Source: Paenibacillus harenae DSM 16969
Lineage (GTDB): Bacteria > Bacillota > Bacilli > Paenibacillales > Paenibacillaceae
DNA length: 64,000 nt
Assembly: GCF_000422465.1 (NCBI RefSeq)
Contig: NZ_AULV01000015.1
Coordinates: 203,880-267,879 of the forward strand
Reading direction: 5' to 3'
Part shown: positions 8,626 through 17,461 of the stretch, piece by piece
How positions within the stretch are numbered: the stretch's first letter is position 1
How the letters are laid out: every line of letters starts with the position of its first letter
Notes under the pieces: generated by a model
Database searches by the model: none
What the model was told of the DNA's origin: nothing
Seen by the model: only the letters and a program-made list of their open reading frames with translations
Position numbers and translations under genes: made by a program

Positions 8626-10350
8626 CTAAATCTTAAATTGCTTAACCGAGTCGTTCAAATCGACAGATAATGCTGACAGCTGTGTGCTAACCGCAGATAT
8701 TTCCTGCATGGATGAGCTCTGCTGTTGCGCCGATGCGGCAACCTCTACCGTCCCGGCTGCTTGCTCTTGGGTTATAGCGGAGATGGATTCCATCGCCCCC
8801 GAGATTTGACCGAACGATTGGTCTACTTTATCCAAAGCGCCGAACATATGATTCGTATGCTCGGTAAACTCCGATACGCCTCCGTAAATTTGTTTGAAGT
8901 TCGCATGCGTACCGATAATCCAAGAATGCCCTTGTTCAACCGCCTTGCTTCCTTCTTCGATGCTTTTCATGACTAACTCGGTGTTCAATTGCGTACTGGA
9001 TACAAGCTCTGTTACGGATAACGCGGCTTGGGCCGATTGCGAAGCAAGCTTCTTGACTTCCCCTGCGACAACTGCAAAACCTCTGCCGAGCTCGCCTACG
9101 CGAGCCGCTTCGATTGACGCGTTCAACGCGAGCAAATTCGTTTGATTGGAGATTTCCGAAATAATGCTGATGATTTCACTGATTTCATTCGAACGTTCAC
9201 CAAGCGCGGCAGCGGCTTCTTGCGATTGCCGCATCGCCTGCTTAATCACGTTCATCTGCTCCAGCGTGCGGTCAACGAGACTTTGGCCCTGCTCGGATTG
9301 CGCATGCACCTCTGTTGCTATGCTTTGAATTTCATTCATCCCGCTTGAAACTTCCTTAATTTCGGTATCGATGTGATGCATAGTCGTATGGCTATACGAG
9401 ACACTTTGAACGATTTCGTTAATGCCGTCCGCCATCCGGCTCGTCGAATCGGCTACCTGCTGCGCACTGCTCGTCGACTCATCCACGGACTGCTTCAGAT
9501 GCAGGCTTGTATTCGATATGAGTGCCGACGAAGCCGTCACCTGCTGTATTAAACCCTTCAGACTGAAGATCATGGATTCGAAAGAAACGGCAAGCTTGCC
9601 GATTTCGTCTTTGCTTCTTATAGCGATCGTCGTCTTCATATCACCCGCGGCGATTTTATCGGCAGCCACCATTAAATTGCGAAGCGGATTCGTAACAACT
9701 CTACCGATAATAACCGCAACTGCGCTGCCGACGGCAAACACGATCAGTGAAATAATGATCGTGGTCGTATTGGAGCTTGCAGCAGTGTCCGGGACAACGG
9801 AAGCGTCCAAATCAATGCCGAGAATACCGTAAGCCTCGCCGGACTCATTGGTCAGTGGAACAAAAATCGATTTATGCGTGCCATACTCGTCATCATAAAT
9901 AGGGCTGATGACCATTTTCTTTGCCGTAACGGCTTCTTTCATCTCTTCCGTAAACGGGTAGGGCGTACCAAAGTCGTCCGCAACGCCAGAAAGAATTAAT
10001 ATGCGTTCGTTGTTCTGCGAGTTCGACAGAATATAAATATTCTCCAGACTGTGAATCTGTTGTACTTTTTCGAGCTCAGATTTGATTAGGGCGTAGTTAG
10101 GATCGTCGGTACCCGTTAACTCTTTGCCGCTCCCCGGAATGGTCTCCAGCGTATTGCTCGCGATCTGGATGTCGGTCGTTAGCCGTTTATCGAATTGCTC
10201 GATCAGCTTCTCCGATAGATTTTGTTGGGACCAGTATCCTGAAGCTGCGAAGGCAGCGCAAGTAACGACCTGCAAGAGCAAGATGCTGATCGCAATTTTG
10301 ACGGATAAATGCTCTTTATACCAGTTAAGATTAAATATAGATTTTTTCAT
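8626..10350 (-). CDS. Methyl-accepting chemotaxis protein with Cache-type sensor
   Basis: Transmembrane chemoreceptor of 574 residues. Membrane span 1 is near residues 16-36, an extracellular single-Cache-like domain runs about 40-190 (IYILSNSQ, then GIDLDASVV), span 2 is about 197-218, HAMP about 219-270, and then the long signalling coiled coil. The kinase-contacting hairpin tip is clear ([20 protein letters not shown]). Its ATG lies inside the end of the decarboxylase gene, a 20-base overlap, so the two are probably translationally coupled and expressed from one riboswitch-controlled promoter. It should signal through CheW/CheA, which are not in this window. The ligand is unknown. Confidence 0.93.
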   Translation of the reverse strand: MKKSIFNLNWYKEHLSVKIAISILLLQVVTCAAFAASGYWSQQNLSEKLIEQFDKRLTTDIQIASNTLETIPGSGKELTGTDDPNYALIKSELEKVQQIHSLENIYILSNSQNNERILILSGVADDFGTPYPFTEEMKEAVTAKKMVISPIYDDEYGTHKSIFVPLTNESGEAYGILGIDLDASVVPDTAASSNTTTIIISLIVFAVGSAVAVIIGRVVTNPLRNLMVAADKIAAGDMKTTIAIRSKDEIGKLAVSFESMIFSLKGLIQQVTASSALISNTSLHLKQSVDESTSSAQQVADSTSRMADGINEIVQSVSYSHTTMHHIDTEIKEVSSGMNEIQSIATEVHAQSEQGQSLVDRTLEQMNVIKQAMRQSQEAAAALGERSNEISEIISIISEISNQTNLLALNASIEAARVGELGRGFAVVAGEVKKLASQSAQAALSVTELVSSTQLNTELVMKSIEEGSKAVEQGHSWIIGTHANFKQIYGGVSEFTEHTNHMFGALDKVDQSFGQISGAMESISAITQEQAAGTVEVAASAQQQSSSMQEISAVSTQLSALSVDLNDSVKQFKI

Positions 10351-12016
10351 GACTGGACTCCTCTGCTATTATTCGATTGTACTCCTCGTATGTTTCCGCA
10401 ATCTTTTGCTTTAAGTAACCGACGATCTCGCCGGCAGCCGTCACTTTCGTATGGGGCGATATGACGAACAGCTTGCTCGCATAAAGCGCGATTCGTTTGC
10501 CGTCGGCCGTAGGTACGTACAGATGCTTCTTCGTATCGCCGAAAAACATTTTCCCGCGATCTCTTCCCAATATTTCGAAAAGCAATTCGTTCAGCTTATT
10601 GTCCGCTTCGATTTCGGCAAGCGTCCTCGAGCCTTCATATTCGTCCGGAAAGCCGTTGCGGCGATCGGAATATAACCGAAACAGCGTAATAATGCCCGGA
10701 TTAAGCCGGTTCACGATGACAGCCTCAGGAATCTCTTTGATCAAGAGAGCTCTGATCGCCGTATTCACCTCTACGAATTGCGCGAGCAGCCTTTGATAAC
10801 CTTCGATCCCGAACGCCAATAACGCGCTGTAAATGCTGATCGAGCTTGCCATTCTCGAGCATTCAAGCGTATAGCTGGTATGATACTGACCGTACCCGCG
10901 ATGCCCAACGTAAGGCGTTTCATCCGGGTCTAGATCGACTAGCTTAAGATCGGAAGCTCGCTTCACCAGAAATAAGCTTGTGGAATAAGGGGTTTGTCCC
11001 AGCTTTTGAAAATCGAAGCATAACGAATCGGCAAAATGAAGATGCCTGATTTTGTCCTGAATCGCCTGAAGACCTGTTAATGCATCGGACTCGATGTCTA
11101 ACGGGTTGCTCGCAAAATTATAGTTGTTGAAAAACGCAAAAAATCCGCCTAACGCTGAATCTGCATGAATATGAGGTCTATGAATGCCATGCTTTTGCGA
11201 TAGGGACTCGGCCATCTTATGTATGTGTTCAAGATTATCGATTCCCATCGCATCCGTAGTGCCTGTCGTCGCTACGATGTAAACCGGAACGCCTCCGTTT
11301 GCAATGACGTTCTCCATTTGTTCCCTCAGATCGTCGACATCCATCGAGCTGTCTTCGTAGGTCCTGATTTTGATCAAGTTATTGCTGCCTATTCCCGCGG
11401 CCTCCATCGATTTATACAGGCTGTAATGGGCGGCTTCCGAGCAAAAGGCATACAAATTATGCGGAACGCCTTTCTTGGCTGCAGATCCATCGATTTTATT
11501 GATTGCTAACCGCAATCCCGTAAAGATCGCTCCCTGGCCGCCCCAAGTCGTATAACCGCCGCTTTCGGCAGGATTGTAGCCCACGAGATCCGACATCATG
11601 GCAACCACTTTCACTTCGGCCTCCGCACCGGCTGGACCGTAGACATCCCATAGATTATTGCCGTTCACCATAAAGGCGGCAATCATGCCAAGTACGCCGG
11701 GAATACTGGCCATTGGCAAAATATTCGTCAAAAAGTACTTCGTGTGATAGGGATGGGCTTGAAGCAATTGGAGAAGCTCCTCGTTCACTTCATGCAAAGG
11801 GCTGCCGCTGACGGGAATTCGGCTATTGCCCGCAAGTTCTTGATAAAAGTGGGGCCCTCTTTCTTTGTGACCCTTCAAATACACGGACTCTGGGTCCTTC
11901 AGCTCGTCTACGCCTGTAACAATCTGTCCAATTAAATCAATGAAATGGTTTCTTTGCTCTGCGTTGCCGTCATCACTTGGGAATAAAGCACTAACATCAG
12001 TTCGGTTATTGTTCAA
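10331..12016 (-). CDS. Pyridoxal-phosphate-dependent decarboxylase (group II)
   Basis: Cytosolic 561-residue member of the glutamate/tyrosine/aromatic amino acid decarboxylase family. The PLP-binding Asp is seen in [10 protein letters not shown] (Asp286). The Schiff-base lysine sits in [13 protein letters not shown] (Lys338), resembling the HKLGY-type site of bacterial tyrosine decarboxylases but with Gln in place of the usual His before Lys. The active-site loop region [13 protein letters not shown] and [11 protein letters not shown] are typical. The start is TTG with GAGAGG upstream. A c-di-GMP-I riboswitch and terminator precede it, and the chemoreceptor gene overlaps its end. Which amino acid it decarboxylates is not evident. 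Confidence 0.88.
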   Translation of the reverse strand: MNNNRTDVSALFPSDDGNAEQRNHFIDLIGQIVTGVDELKDPESVYLKGHKERGPHFYQELAGNSRIPVSGSPLHEVNEELLQLLQAHPYHTKYFLTNILPMASIPGVLGMIAAFMVNGNNLWDVYGPAGAEAEVKVVAMMSDLVGYNPAESGGYTTWGGQGAIFTGLRLAINKIDGSAAKKGVPHNLYAFCSEAAHYSLYKSMEAAGIGSNNLIKIRTYEDSSMDVDDLREQMENVIANGGVPVYIVATTGTTDAMGIDNLEHIHKMAESLSQKHGIHRPHIHADSALGGFFAFFNNYNFASNPLDIESDALTGLQAIQDKIRHLHFADSLCFDFQKLGQTPYSTSLFLVKRASDLKLVDLDPDETPYVGHRGYGQYHTSYTLECSRMASSISIYSALLAFGIEGYQRLLAQFVEVNTAIRALLIKEIPEAVIVNRLNPGIITLFRLYSDRRNGFPDEYEGSRTLAEIEADNKLNELLFEILGRDRGKMFFGDTKKHLYVPTADGKRIALYASKLFVISPHTKVTAAGEIVGYLKQKIAETYEEYNRIIAEESSHEKIYI

Positions 12017-12079
12017 TTATATTCCTCTCTCCACCATAGATTTCTCTTTCTCTCTTTTTTAGACAAACAAAATTAGAGC

Positions 12080-12116
12080 AAAAAAGGCATACCTATTTGC
12101 GACCACAGGCATACCT
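12080..12116 (-). terminator. Riboswitch-linked intrinsic terminator
   Basis: On the minus strand the decamer AGGTATGCCT occurs twice, 12 bases apart. Because it is nearly self-complementary the two copies form a 10-pair stem with two G-U pairs, followed by TTTTTTG. It stands between the c-di-GMP aptamer and the TTG start at 12016, as expected of an expression platform. Confidence 0.75.
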
Positions 12117-12127
12117 TTGCATTACTC

Positions 12128-12212
12128 TTTGCAACTGGCTGACATTTCTTTGACAAGAAGTAGTCCCTATAGCTTTGCGTCACCACCTTTCGGTGGGTTT
12201 GCGATATGAAGT
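12128..12212 (-). ncRNA. Cyclic-di-GMP-I (GEMM) riboswitch aptamer
   Basis: Read on the minus strand the leader contains the GEMM-I core: GCAAACC, a short stem CACC-GAAA-GGTG with a GNRA tetraloop, GACGCAAAGC, then TATAGGGACTA opening the second stem, closing with ATGTCAGCC and GTTGC. This order and these invariant bases match the known class. It begins roughly 8-10 bases after the predicted transcription start and is followed by a terminator, so c-di-GMP should control read-through into the decarboxylase-chemoreceptor operon. Whether the ligand turns the operon on or off is not resolved by eye. Confidence 0.88.
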
Positions 12213-12227
12213 TTTGAAGAGTAGGCG

Positions 12228-12256
12228 ATTATAATTAGTAAACTTTTACAACGAAT
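12228..12256 (-). promoter_or_regulatory. Promoter of the riboswitch operon
   Basis: Perfect TATAAT (12228-12233, minus strand) about 16 bases before the aptamer. The -35 region is poor (ATTCGT/TTCGTT), which may mean an activator is needed. Confidence 0.55.
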
Positions 12257-12440
12257 AGGAACATTCTACTATTATCCATAAGCGAGGGCAATACCTTCTT
12301 ACCTTGAAAAAATGTCAATTTCGTTAAGAAATCGTATATTTGTCCCATTACAGCAAATTTACAGAGACTTTCCGCTCGTTCTTCAGCACATTTTTTATCT
12401 AGCAGCGTCTGTGAGACATTAGGTCGGATTAGGCTGGGAT

Positions 12441-13382
12441 TCACTGTAAGACTGTGTCCGTCGAATATTGAATAAGCTCCTCGGGCACTTTCAGCGGAAT
12501 GATCAGCTCATTCTCGGTGCTTCCGTCCTTGGCGCTGTGAACGAACAGAATGAGCATCATATTGGGCTGTGAAGCCTTCTCGTAGCTGACTTCAAATTGA
12601 AAACGGCCCCATTCGGGCGCGCCCATATCGGCCATTTCATGCCCTTCGGCCAAGATGTTATGCCCGTCTTCAAGCGTCCAGCTAAAAGCGGCTTCGAATA
12701 CACGCGCCTCGCCTTCGACCGTGAAGGAAGGGCCGGACTCTGTCCCAGGCTCAGGTGAGAATACGCGAAACGCTTCGTTCACTGCAACAGGAGCCGTGAT
12801 AAGCTTGCCGGTGCGGGCGTCAATCTGTACGACCGCAGGCTGATCGGCGGTCTCGTGCTCCGCGAGCTCCACGCTCCAAATCCCTTTATCCGCATCCAGC
12901 GCGGCATTCTTGACCGCCCTCGCGAACGTGGATCCGCTGCTCGAATGCAAAGCGGCCTGCACCGCTTCCGATTCGCTAATCATATCGTCTTGCACAGCCT
13001 GCGTTTCTTCAAATACGACGATTTTAGCGGCATCGGTTTGCGCAGGATACGATTCCCGGACTTCTCCGGTATGCCATGCATCCAGCTGCGCGCCGACCGG
13101 AATATTGTCGGGAGACACGCTTTGACCGCTGCTGTTCTCCAGCACCGTTTGTTCGTTCATCGTGAACCAATACGCATCGATATATGCATTCTCTTCCTTC
13201 TCGACGTAAGCCGTAATTAACCAGCTGCCCGCTTCTTTCTGTATCAGGCGCCCCTTGTCAATGATCTTGACCGCAGTCGGCTCCTCCCCCGGATTAGCTG
13301 AACCGTTGCCCTGCCCGCATGCCGCCAATAACGACGCCATACAAAGCAAAACGAGTAAAAGCGACCCCTTCCGTTTCCCCAT
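12441..13382 (-). CDS. Lipoprotein with DUF3221-like and Gmad2 domains
   Basis: Secreted lipoprotein of 313 residues. The N-terminal signal ends in the lipobox LLAAC near residue 22. Residues about 38-110 look like DUF3221 (DKGRLIQKEAGSWLITAYVE and DAWHTGEVRESYPAQTDAAK). Residues about 130-200 look like a PepSY/propeptide-type segment. The last third (from FSPEPGTESGPSFTVEG) matches the Gmad2 immunoglobulin-like domain found in spore germination proteins. A role on the spore or cell surface is inferred. It ends about 230 bases upstream of the riboswitch aptamer, in the same direction. Confidence 0.75.
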   Translation of the reverse strand: MGKRKGSLLLVLLCMASLLAACGQGNGSANPGEEPTAVKIIDKGRLIQKEAGSWLITAYVEKEENAYIDAYWFTMNEQTVLENSSGQSVSPDNIPVGAQLDAWHTGEVRESYPAQTDAAKIVVFEETQAVQDDMISESEAVQAALHSSSGSTFARAVKNAALDADKGIWSVELAEHETADQPAVVQIDARTGKLITAPVAVNEAFRVFSPEPGTESGPSFTVEGEARVFEAAFSWTLEDGHNILAEGHEMADMGAPEWGRFQFEVSYEKASQPNMMLILFVHSAKDGSTENELIIPLKVPEELIQYSTDTVLQ

Positions 13383-13446
13383 GCATCTCAGCTCCTTTGA
13401 AGGGTAAGACGCAGCATAAGCGGCAAAGGTTTCAGAGGAACAGCGG

Positions 13447-13480
13447 AAAAACGCAGAACCGTTATTGGCTCTGCGTTTCT
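13447..13480 (-). terminator. Terminator after the alpha/beta hydrolase gene
   Basis: AACGCAGA/TCTGCGTT hairpin with 12-base interior, followed on the minus strand by TTTCC. It lies about 52 bases after the stop codon; the T tract is short. Confidence 0.65.
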
Positions 13481-13531
13481 TTTGGATAAGTCCAGCGCGC
13501 TCTCACTCCGAATGAATAATTAGTTCCTTTG

Positions 13532-14383
13532 TTAGCGGGTACGATAAGATAACGTGGTATGATTGGAAATCGCGTCTATGATCGTATCCCAGTCTTTATG
13601 GTGAAGCTCATGACCGGTCCCCTCCAGAGTCAGTAAAACCGCTTTGGGAATAGCGCGGGCAAGAGCGACTCCATGTTCATAAGGTATAATCGGATCCTCC
13701 GTGCCGTGAATAACCAGAGCGGGGACATCGATGTCGCCTGTTCGTACCAAATAGGTTTCTCCCCCCGTCACCATGCCGTGATTGTTCATGCTCGCCATAT
13801 TGCGGCTTCTTTTGACTTCTTCTGCAGCTAAATCATATATTCTTTTCTCATCGAACGGATGCTTAGAACCCGCGAGAATTTCCCATTTGCCTACCGTAAA
13901 AGTAATGACCGCTGCAACATTCCTCCAATCTGTGGCCGCCGCCTTGGAGAAATAATCCATTATCTTATCTTCCATCGGCGGGAGGCCTGGGGCGAAATTC
14001 GAAGTAGAGAGCAGCGAAACGGTCAAAACTCTTTCTGGATGACGCAAAGCCAGAATTTGAGTCAGCATGCCGCCCATAGAGATGCCTACAATATGGGCTT
14101 GTGCGATTCCAAAATGATCGAGGATACGGGTCGCATCGTCAGCCATATCTTCAAAGGTGTATTCGGGATTGCCGGGTTCATAGGTGACGGACCGACCGAC
14201 GTCACGATTATCGTAGCGAATGTTAAAGTATCCTTTGGCGGCTAGGCGCCGGCAGAAGTCTTCTTCCCACCAAACCATGGACGCTTGAGCACCCATGATC
14301 AGTAATATAGCCGGGTGTTCCGGGTTGCCGAAGCTTTCGGCACAAAGTTCGATTCCATTTACTTCAAATAATTGTTCGCTCAT
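13532..14383 (-). CDS. Alpha/beta hydrolase
   Basis: Soluble esterase/lipase-like enzyme, 283 residues. The nucleophile elbow is GISMGG. The oxyanion region is around LLIMGAQASMVWW. The acid lies in VIHGTEDPIIPYEHG and the catalytic His in GTGHELHHKDW. The start is ATG at 14383 with GGGGAGAG upstream; the frame remains open 44 codons further but passes through a terminator hairpin and is not expected to be translated. Relatives include rdmC/aclacinomycin-methylesterase-type hydrolases. The upstream leader with its promoter, small reading frame and terminator suggests controlled expression. Confidence 0.87.
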   Translation of the reverse strand: MSEQLFEVNGIELCAESFGNPEHPAILLIMGAQASMVWWEEDFCRRLAAKGYFNIRYDNRDVGRSVTYEPGNPEYTFEDMADDATRILDHFGIAQAHIVGISMGGMLTQILALRHPERVLTVSLLSTSNFAPGLPPMEDKIMDYFSKAAATDWRNVAAVITFTVGKWEILAGSKHPFDEKRIYDLAAEEVKRSRNMASMNNHGMVTGGETYLVRTGDIDVPALVIHGTEDPIIPYEHGVALARAIPKAVLLTLEGTGHELHHKDWDTIIDAISNHTTLSYRTR

Positions 14384-14402
14384 TGCAAGATCTCTCCCCA
14401 CT

Positions 14403-14440
14403 GTTATAAAAATAAAAAACACAGGCCGGCTGCCTGTGTT
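14403..14440 (-). terminator. Terminator/attenuator hairpin in the hydrolase leader
   Basis: Nine-pair stem AACACAGGC/GCCTGTGTT with a five-base loop, followed on the minus strand by TTTTTTATTTTT. It ends just 20 bases before the hydrolase start and therefore lies between the promoter at 14716-14745 and the gene. Confidence 0.75.
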
Positions 14441-14497
14441 CAAGTAATCGAAAAAGAATGGAGTGATGGTGTTACGAATACCTCGTTGACGAACCGA

Positions 14498-14526
14498 ATA
14501 CATGTCAAAAAACAAACAACATGTAT
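14498..14526. repeat. Inverted repeat in the hydrolase leader
   Basis: ATACATGT and ACATGTAT separated by 13 bases. It could be an alternative RNA stem upstream of the terminator or a protein-binding dyad. Confidence 0.4.
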
Positions 14527-14544
14527 CTTGATCTCAGTCGATCA

Positions 14545-14685
14545 CTAATTGGGAATGTAAGCGATCATCTTTAAACCGGGTACCGTGGAGGCAGACCATT
14601 CTTCGATTACTATGCGCACAATATAGCCAATCAGAATTACTCTTCTAACTGTGCAAATGTAGATCGAAAAATTAGTTTGCCACAC
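14545..14685 (-). CDS. Candidate 46-residue leader protein
   Basis: Small reading frame starting with GTG (14685), with GGAGGG six bases upstream, 30 bases downstream of a strong promoter. The product begins MWQTNFSIYI and contains a hydrophobic, basic middle (RRVILIGYIVRIVIEEW). I recognise no family. It ends about 100 bases before the terminator that precedes the hydrolase gene. Either a real small protein, a leader peptide, or chance; the ribosome site and promoter are the only support. Confidence 0.35.
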   Translation of the reverse strand: MWQTNFSIYICTVRRVILIGYIVRIVIEEWSASTVPGLKMIAYIPN

Positions 14686-14715
14686 GCAACCCTCCGTCCA
14701 AAATGAATTAATCGT

Positions 14716-14745
14716 ATCTTAGCACAGGTTTTTGTTACCTGTCAA
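14716..14745 (-). promoter_or_regulatory. Promoter with embedded palindrome upstream of the hydrolase leader
   Basis: Minus-strand TTGACA (14740-14745) and TAAGAT (14716-14721) with an 18-base spacer. The inverted repeat ACAGGT-N7-ACCTGT (14724-14742) fills the spacer and part of the -35 box, as TetR- or MarR-type operators often do. Confidence 0.65.
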
Positions 14746-14829
14746 TCGTTGGTAAAAACAATGCATTTAAAGCCCACAACAGTTGATGGCGCTGTTTATT
14801 GGGATTGATATCAGAAAAAATTCTTCCCC

Positions 14830-15099
14830 TTATCTTTCCTCTAAAGCTGCTTCAAAAGCCGATGAAACTTTTTCAAATACCTCATCATTCTCGATCACCG
14901 AAAGCTCCTCATTCTCGTTGACCTGCAGAAAGAATACATCTAGATCCTCTTTTTCATTCTCCCCTTCCTCAAGCTCATCCAAGTATGCAACTGCTACATA
15001 ATGTTGGTTCTCCAAATCCAGAGAACCCAACACCTCGACCTCTTGTTCAGCTCCCTCATCGTCCACCAACGTGAGAACTTCACCGTTTTCAATCATCAT
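14830..15099 (-). CDS. DUF1292 family protein
   Basis: Very acidic 89-residue protein of the DUF1292 (YrzB-like) family common in Firmicutes: starts MMIENGEVLTLVDDEGAEQE, with VAVAYLDELEEG in the middle and a Glu-rich end. The start ATG has GAGGGAGGG upstream. The function of the family is unknown. A stand-alone gene here; in many Bacillales a relative lies near yrrL/yrzL. Confidence 0.85.
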   Translation of the reverse strand: MMIENGEVLTLVDDEGAEQEVEVLGSLDLENQHYVAVAYLDELEEGENEKEDLDVFFLQVNENEELSVIENDEVFEKVSSAFEAALEER

Positions 15100-15250
15100 A
15101 TTTAGCCCTCCCTCGTTGTAAGACCTACTATTCTGATATATTTTTTCACAAATTTTTTAAAAAAATTCGTTAAATGCCGAGAAAACGGTAACCATTTTGG
15201 AAAAAGATACCGATATCGTACCGAGGGGATTTATCATTCCTTCATTCGCT

Positions 15251-15592
15251 TCATTGACCAGACCGCGATTCTAATTTATTAGCTAATTCATCTGCTTGCT
15301 TCATAAAAGAATCCATACTTACACTTATTGAAATATTTAACCCTAATCCTGCGCCACGAAGTATTTCTCGCAGCTCTTCAAAATTCATTTTATCCGCTTC
15401 GGTTAAAACAACGAAACTATACAAATCGTTATTAGGATATTGGTTTAATTTAGAATACAAATGATGCAGAATTTTCTTATCACTCTTAGAAAGCGTTCCT
15501 AATTGTTCACCCGTAGTCATACCAAGCCAAATTCCGTTCAATACATCTCCTAATTCAGTTGTAACCAAGTTGGGTTCAGACCTCAATCTCAT
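15251..15592 (-). CDS. Hypothetical protein, 113 residues
   Basis: I do not recognise this protein. It starts at an ATG whose last bases overlap the stop of the upstream membrane-protein gene (ATGA, 15589-15592), which fixes the start and implies translational coupling. It is soluble and mixed-charge, with no membrane span, and ends in a helical region (MDSFMKQADELANKLESRSG). It is probably expressed together with the DUF3995-like gene. Confidence 0.6.
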   Translation of the reverse strand: MRLRSEPNLVTTELGDVLNGIWLGMTTGEQLGTLSKSDKKILHHLYSKLNQYPNNDLYSFVVLTEADKMNFEELREILRGAGLGLNISISVSMDSFMKQADELANKLESRSGQ

Positions 15593-16071
15593 TCCCCTTT
15601 GCGATGTTCGAAAAATGCAGCAAAGCCAAGCGAGATTCCCCAGCCAAGGAACAGTGCATACCATACGTATCCCCATGCTGCCATCGGGCTTGCATCTTGT
15701 TCTACGAAAGAGGGAGCGGACACGACACGTCCGATTGCAAATTGAAACTTCAGAACAAAGTAGCTAAAGCCCCATGCGGATAATCCAATACATCCGATCC
15801 ATGCGGGAATGATCTTCAACCTCCTCGGCAGCTTATCTCCCCACTTATACACGAACGACAGGCTGAATAGGGCGGCAAGCACGGCCATCGCTCCCATAAA
15901 CCAATAACCGATTACTCGCGATAATAATTCGTCTGGCACCTTTGCAAAGTCTCCCGGGAAACCGAATGAAAACCCCAAGCCCCACCAAAAGTGCGGAAGC
16001 GCATATAACAGCCCGCATATGCACGCAATATAGCCTGCCCAATTTCTTTTCTTAACGTTCATTCTCATCAC
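15589..16071 (-). CDS. DUF3995-like membrane protein
   Basis: Integral membrane protein of about 160 residues with four hydrophobic spans (near 12-30, 52-74, 88-107 and 132-152). The N-terminal GYIACICGLLYALPHFWWGL and the pattern of spans recall DUF3995 membrane proteins, function unknown. It overlaps the following small gene by four bases. ATG starts at 16071, 16068 and 16062 are all possible. Confidence 0.7.
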   Translation of the reverse strand: MMRMNVKKRNWAGYIACICGLLYALPHFWWGLGFSFGFPGDFAKVPDELLSRVIGYWFMGAMAVLAALFSLSFVYKWGDKLPRRLKIIPAWIGCIGLSAWGFSYFVLKFQFAIGRVVSAPSFVEQDASPMAAWGYVWYALFLGWGISLGFAAFFEHRKGE

Positions 16072-16138
16072 CTCAGCAGCTATCTTAACATCCTAAGATT
16101 GGCTTTTAGGTGACCTCAAGTTTAAGCTTTGTTTAATT

Positions 16139-17461
16139 TTAAGTACGGATATATACAGTCGTTCCGATGTTCTCGGAGTCGATCTTCCACTGCAAATTCA
16201 TATCTTTAATCATTAATGACACAATGGACAGACCGATTTCCGCTCCTTTCGCACCTGAGCGGTACGCAATGCCGGGACCATGGTCTCGGATTGCTACTAC
16301 CATTTCACCCTCCTGCTCGCAGCAGAAGATGCCGATATATCGCCCCGTCTTGGCGTGTCTGATCACATTCTGAAACAAATTATCGACTATGACGCGGAAC
16401 CAGAATGGGTCAATGCGCCATGTTACGGGTTGCTCCGGCAGATCAATTTCGACTTCCAGACCTTCCTCTTCAAAGACCGGATACCAGTCGGCGGCCGCAT
16501 TGCGAAGCTCTTCCAGTATGTCGGTGTCCTTTATTTCCATCGGATATTTACCTGCGGATAATAAAGTGTACGACAGAAGATTGTCCATCAGCTTTCCGAT
16601 ATCGTCCAGTTTTCTATTTATGATACGTAACGAACCGTGAGACGGATCAGAAGGCCTTTTGAGGAGGGTATGCACATGCTGCCTTATTACCGTTAACGGC
16701 GTTCGCAGATCATGAGACAAATTAGCAACCAGCTGCTTGCGCAACTCCTCCTCCTGTTTTTCGCTCTCCCTCATCGACTTCAGTTGACTGCTCATCGTGT
16801 TGAAGGCTAGTTCCAACCTTCCGATTTCATCATTCTTACCGGGGATAATACCACTAGGGATGCCGCTTTCCCCTTTCACGGTCATTGCCGCTTCCAACCG
16901 GACCAGTCTTATACGGATACGATAGAAGAATAAGAATGAGACAAGCAATAGCAGCGCATATACCGCTATCATCAAGGAAATCAATGCGGCATTCCGATAG
17001 GGTGGAATATCGGCTATGGAAGTTAGCGCACGTGGAAAACGAATCGTCATAAATCCGTTTCGCACGTCGCCGCTAAGCAGAGCCGTGAACGTCAGTTGAT
17101 CCTTCTGTCCCGTCTGGCTCGCGAAAGCAATTACGTCGGAATATGTCCATCGCTCAGGTATATCGACTGGATGTTCGCCAATCGACCAGGTCAATCGATC
17201 ACTGTCTACCCAGAATGCCTCCGTTCCGGGGTACCGATCGACAAGAATTTGCAATCGCGCTTTCACGCGTTCGGGGGGCACATCCTTTAATAATCCGGCT
17301 TCGAGTCGCCACTCGCGTTCAATTTCAACAGGATCGAGCAAGCTATTACTATTTGAAATATAATTCGGCAAATAAAATAAAGCAGGTATAAGCGGAAAAA
17401 TAATCAATGCAAGCAAAATCAGAAGCAGATATCGAACAAGTAATGATCTCCCCTTCATCAT
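16139..17461 (-). CDS. Sensor histidine kinase
   Basis: Membrane-bound sensor kinase of 440 residues. It has span 1 near 9-31, an extracellular domain about 32-155, span 2 about 158-180, HAMP about 181-235, then HisKA with phospho-acceptor His in LSHDLRTPLTVIRQH and an HATPase domain with N box (VIVDNLFQNVIRHA) and DHGPGIA. The G2 box reads EIGLSIV rather than the usual GLGL. The start overlaps the response-regulator stop by four bases (ATGA), so the two form one operon. The signal sensed is unknown; a downstream target is not obvious from the neighbours. Confidence 0.92.
   Translation of the reverse strand: MMKGRSLLVRYLLLILLALIIFPLIPALFYLPNYISNSNSLLDPVEIEREWRLEAGLLKDVPPERVKARLQILVDRYPGTEAFWVDSDRLTWSIGEHPVDIPERWTYSDVIAFASQTGQKDQLTFTALLSGDVRNGFMTIRFPRALTSIADIPPYRNAALISLMIAVYALLLLVSFLFFYRIRIRLVRLEAAMTVKGESGIPSGIIPGKNDEIGRLELAFNTMSSQLKSMRESEKQEEELRKQLVANLSHDLRTPLTVIRQHVHTLLKRPSDPSHGSLRIINRKLDDIGKLMDNLLSYTLLSAGKYPMEIKDTDILEELRNAAADWYPVFEEEGLEVEIDLPEQPVTWRIDPFWFRVIVDNLFQNVIRHAKTGRYIGIFCCEQEGEMVVAIRDHGPGIAYRSGAKGAEIGLSIVSLMIKDMNLQWKIDSENIGTTVYIRT

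Noticed and set aside
12235..12444. 69-codon frame overlapping the lipoprotein stop by GTGA
   Set aside because: Close position only; no family, poor ribosome site, and its end contains the -10 box of the riboswitch promoter.
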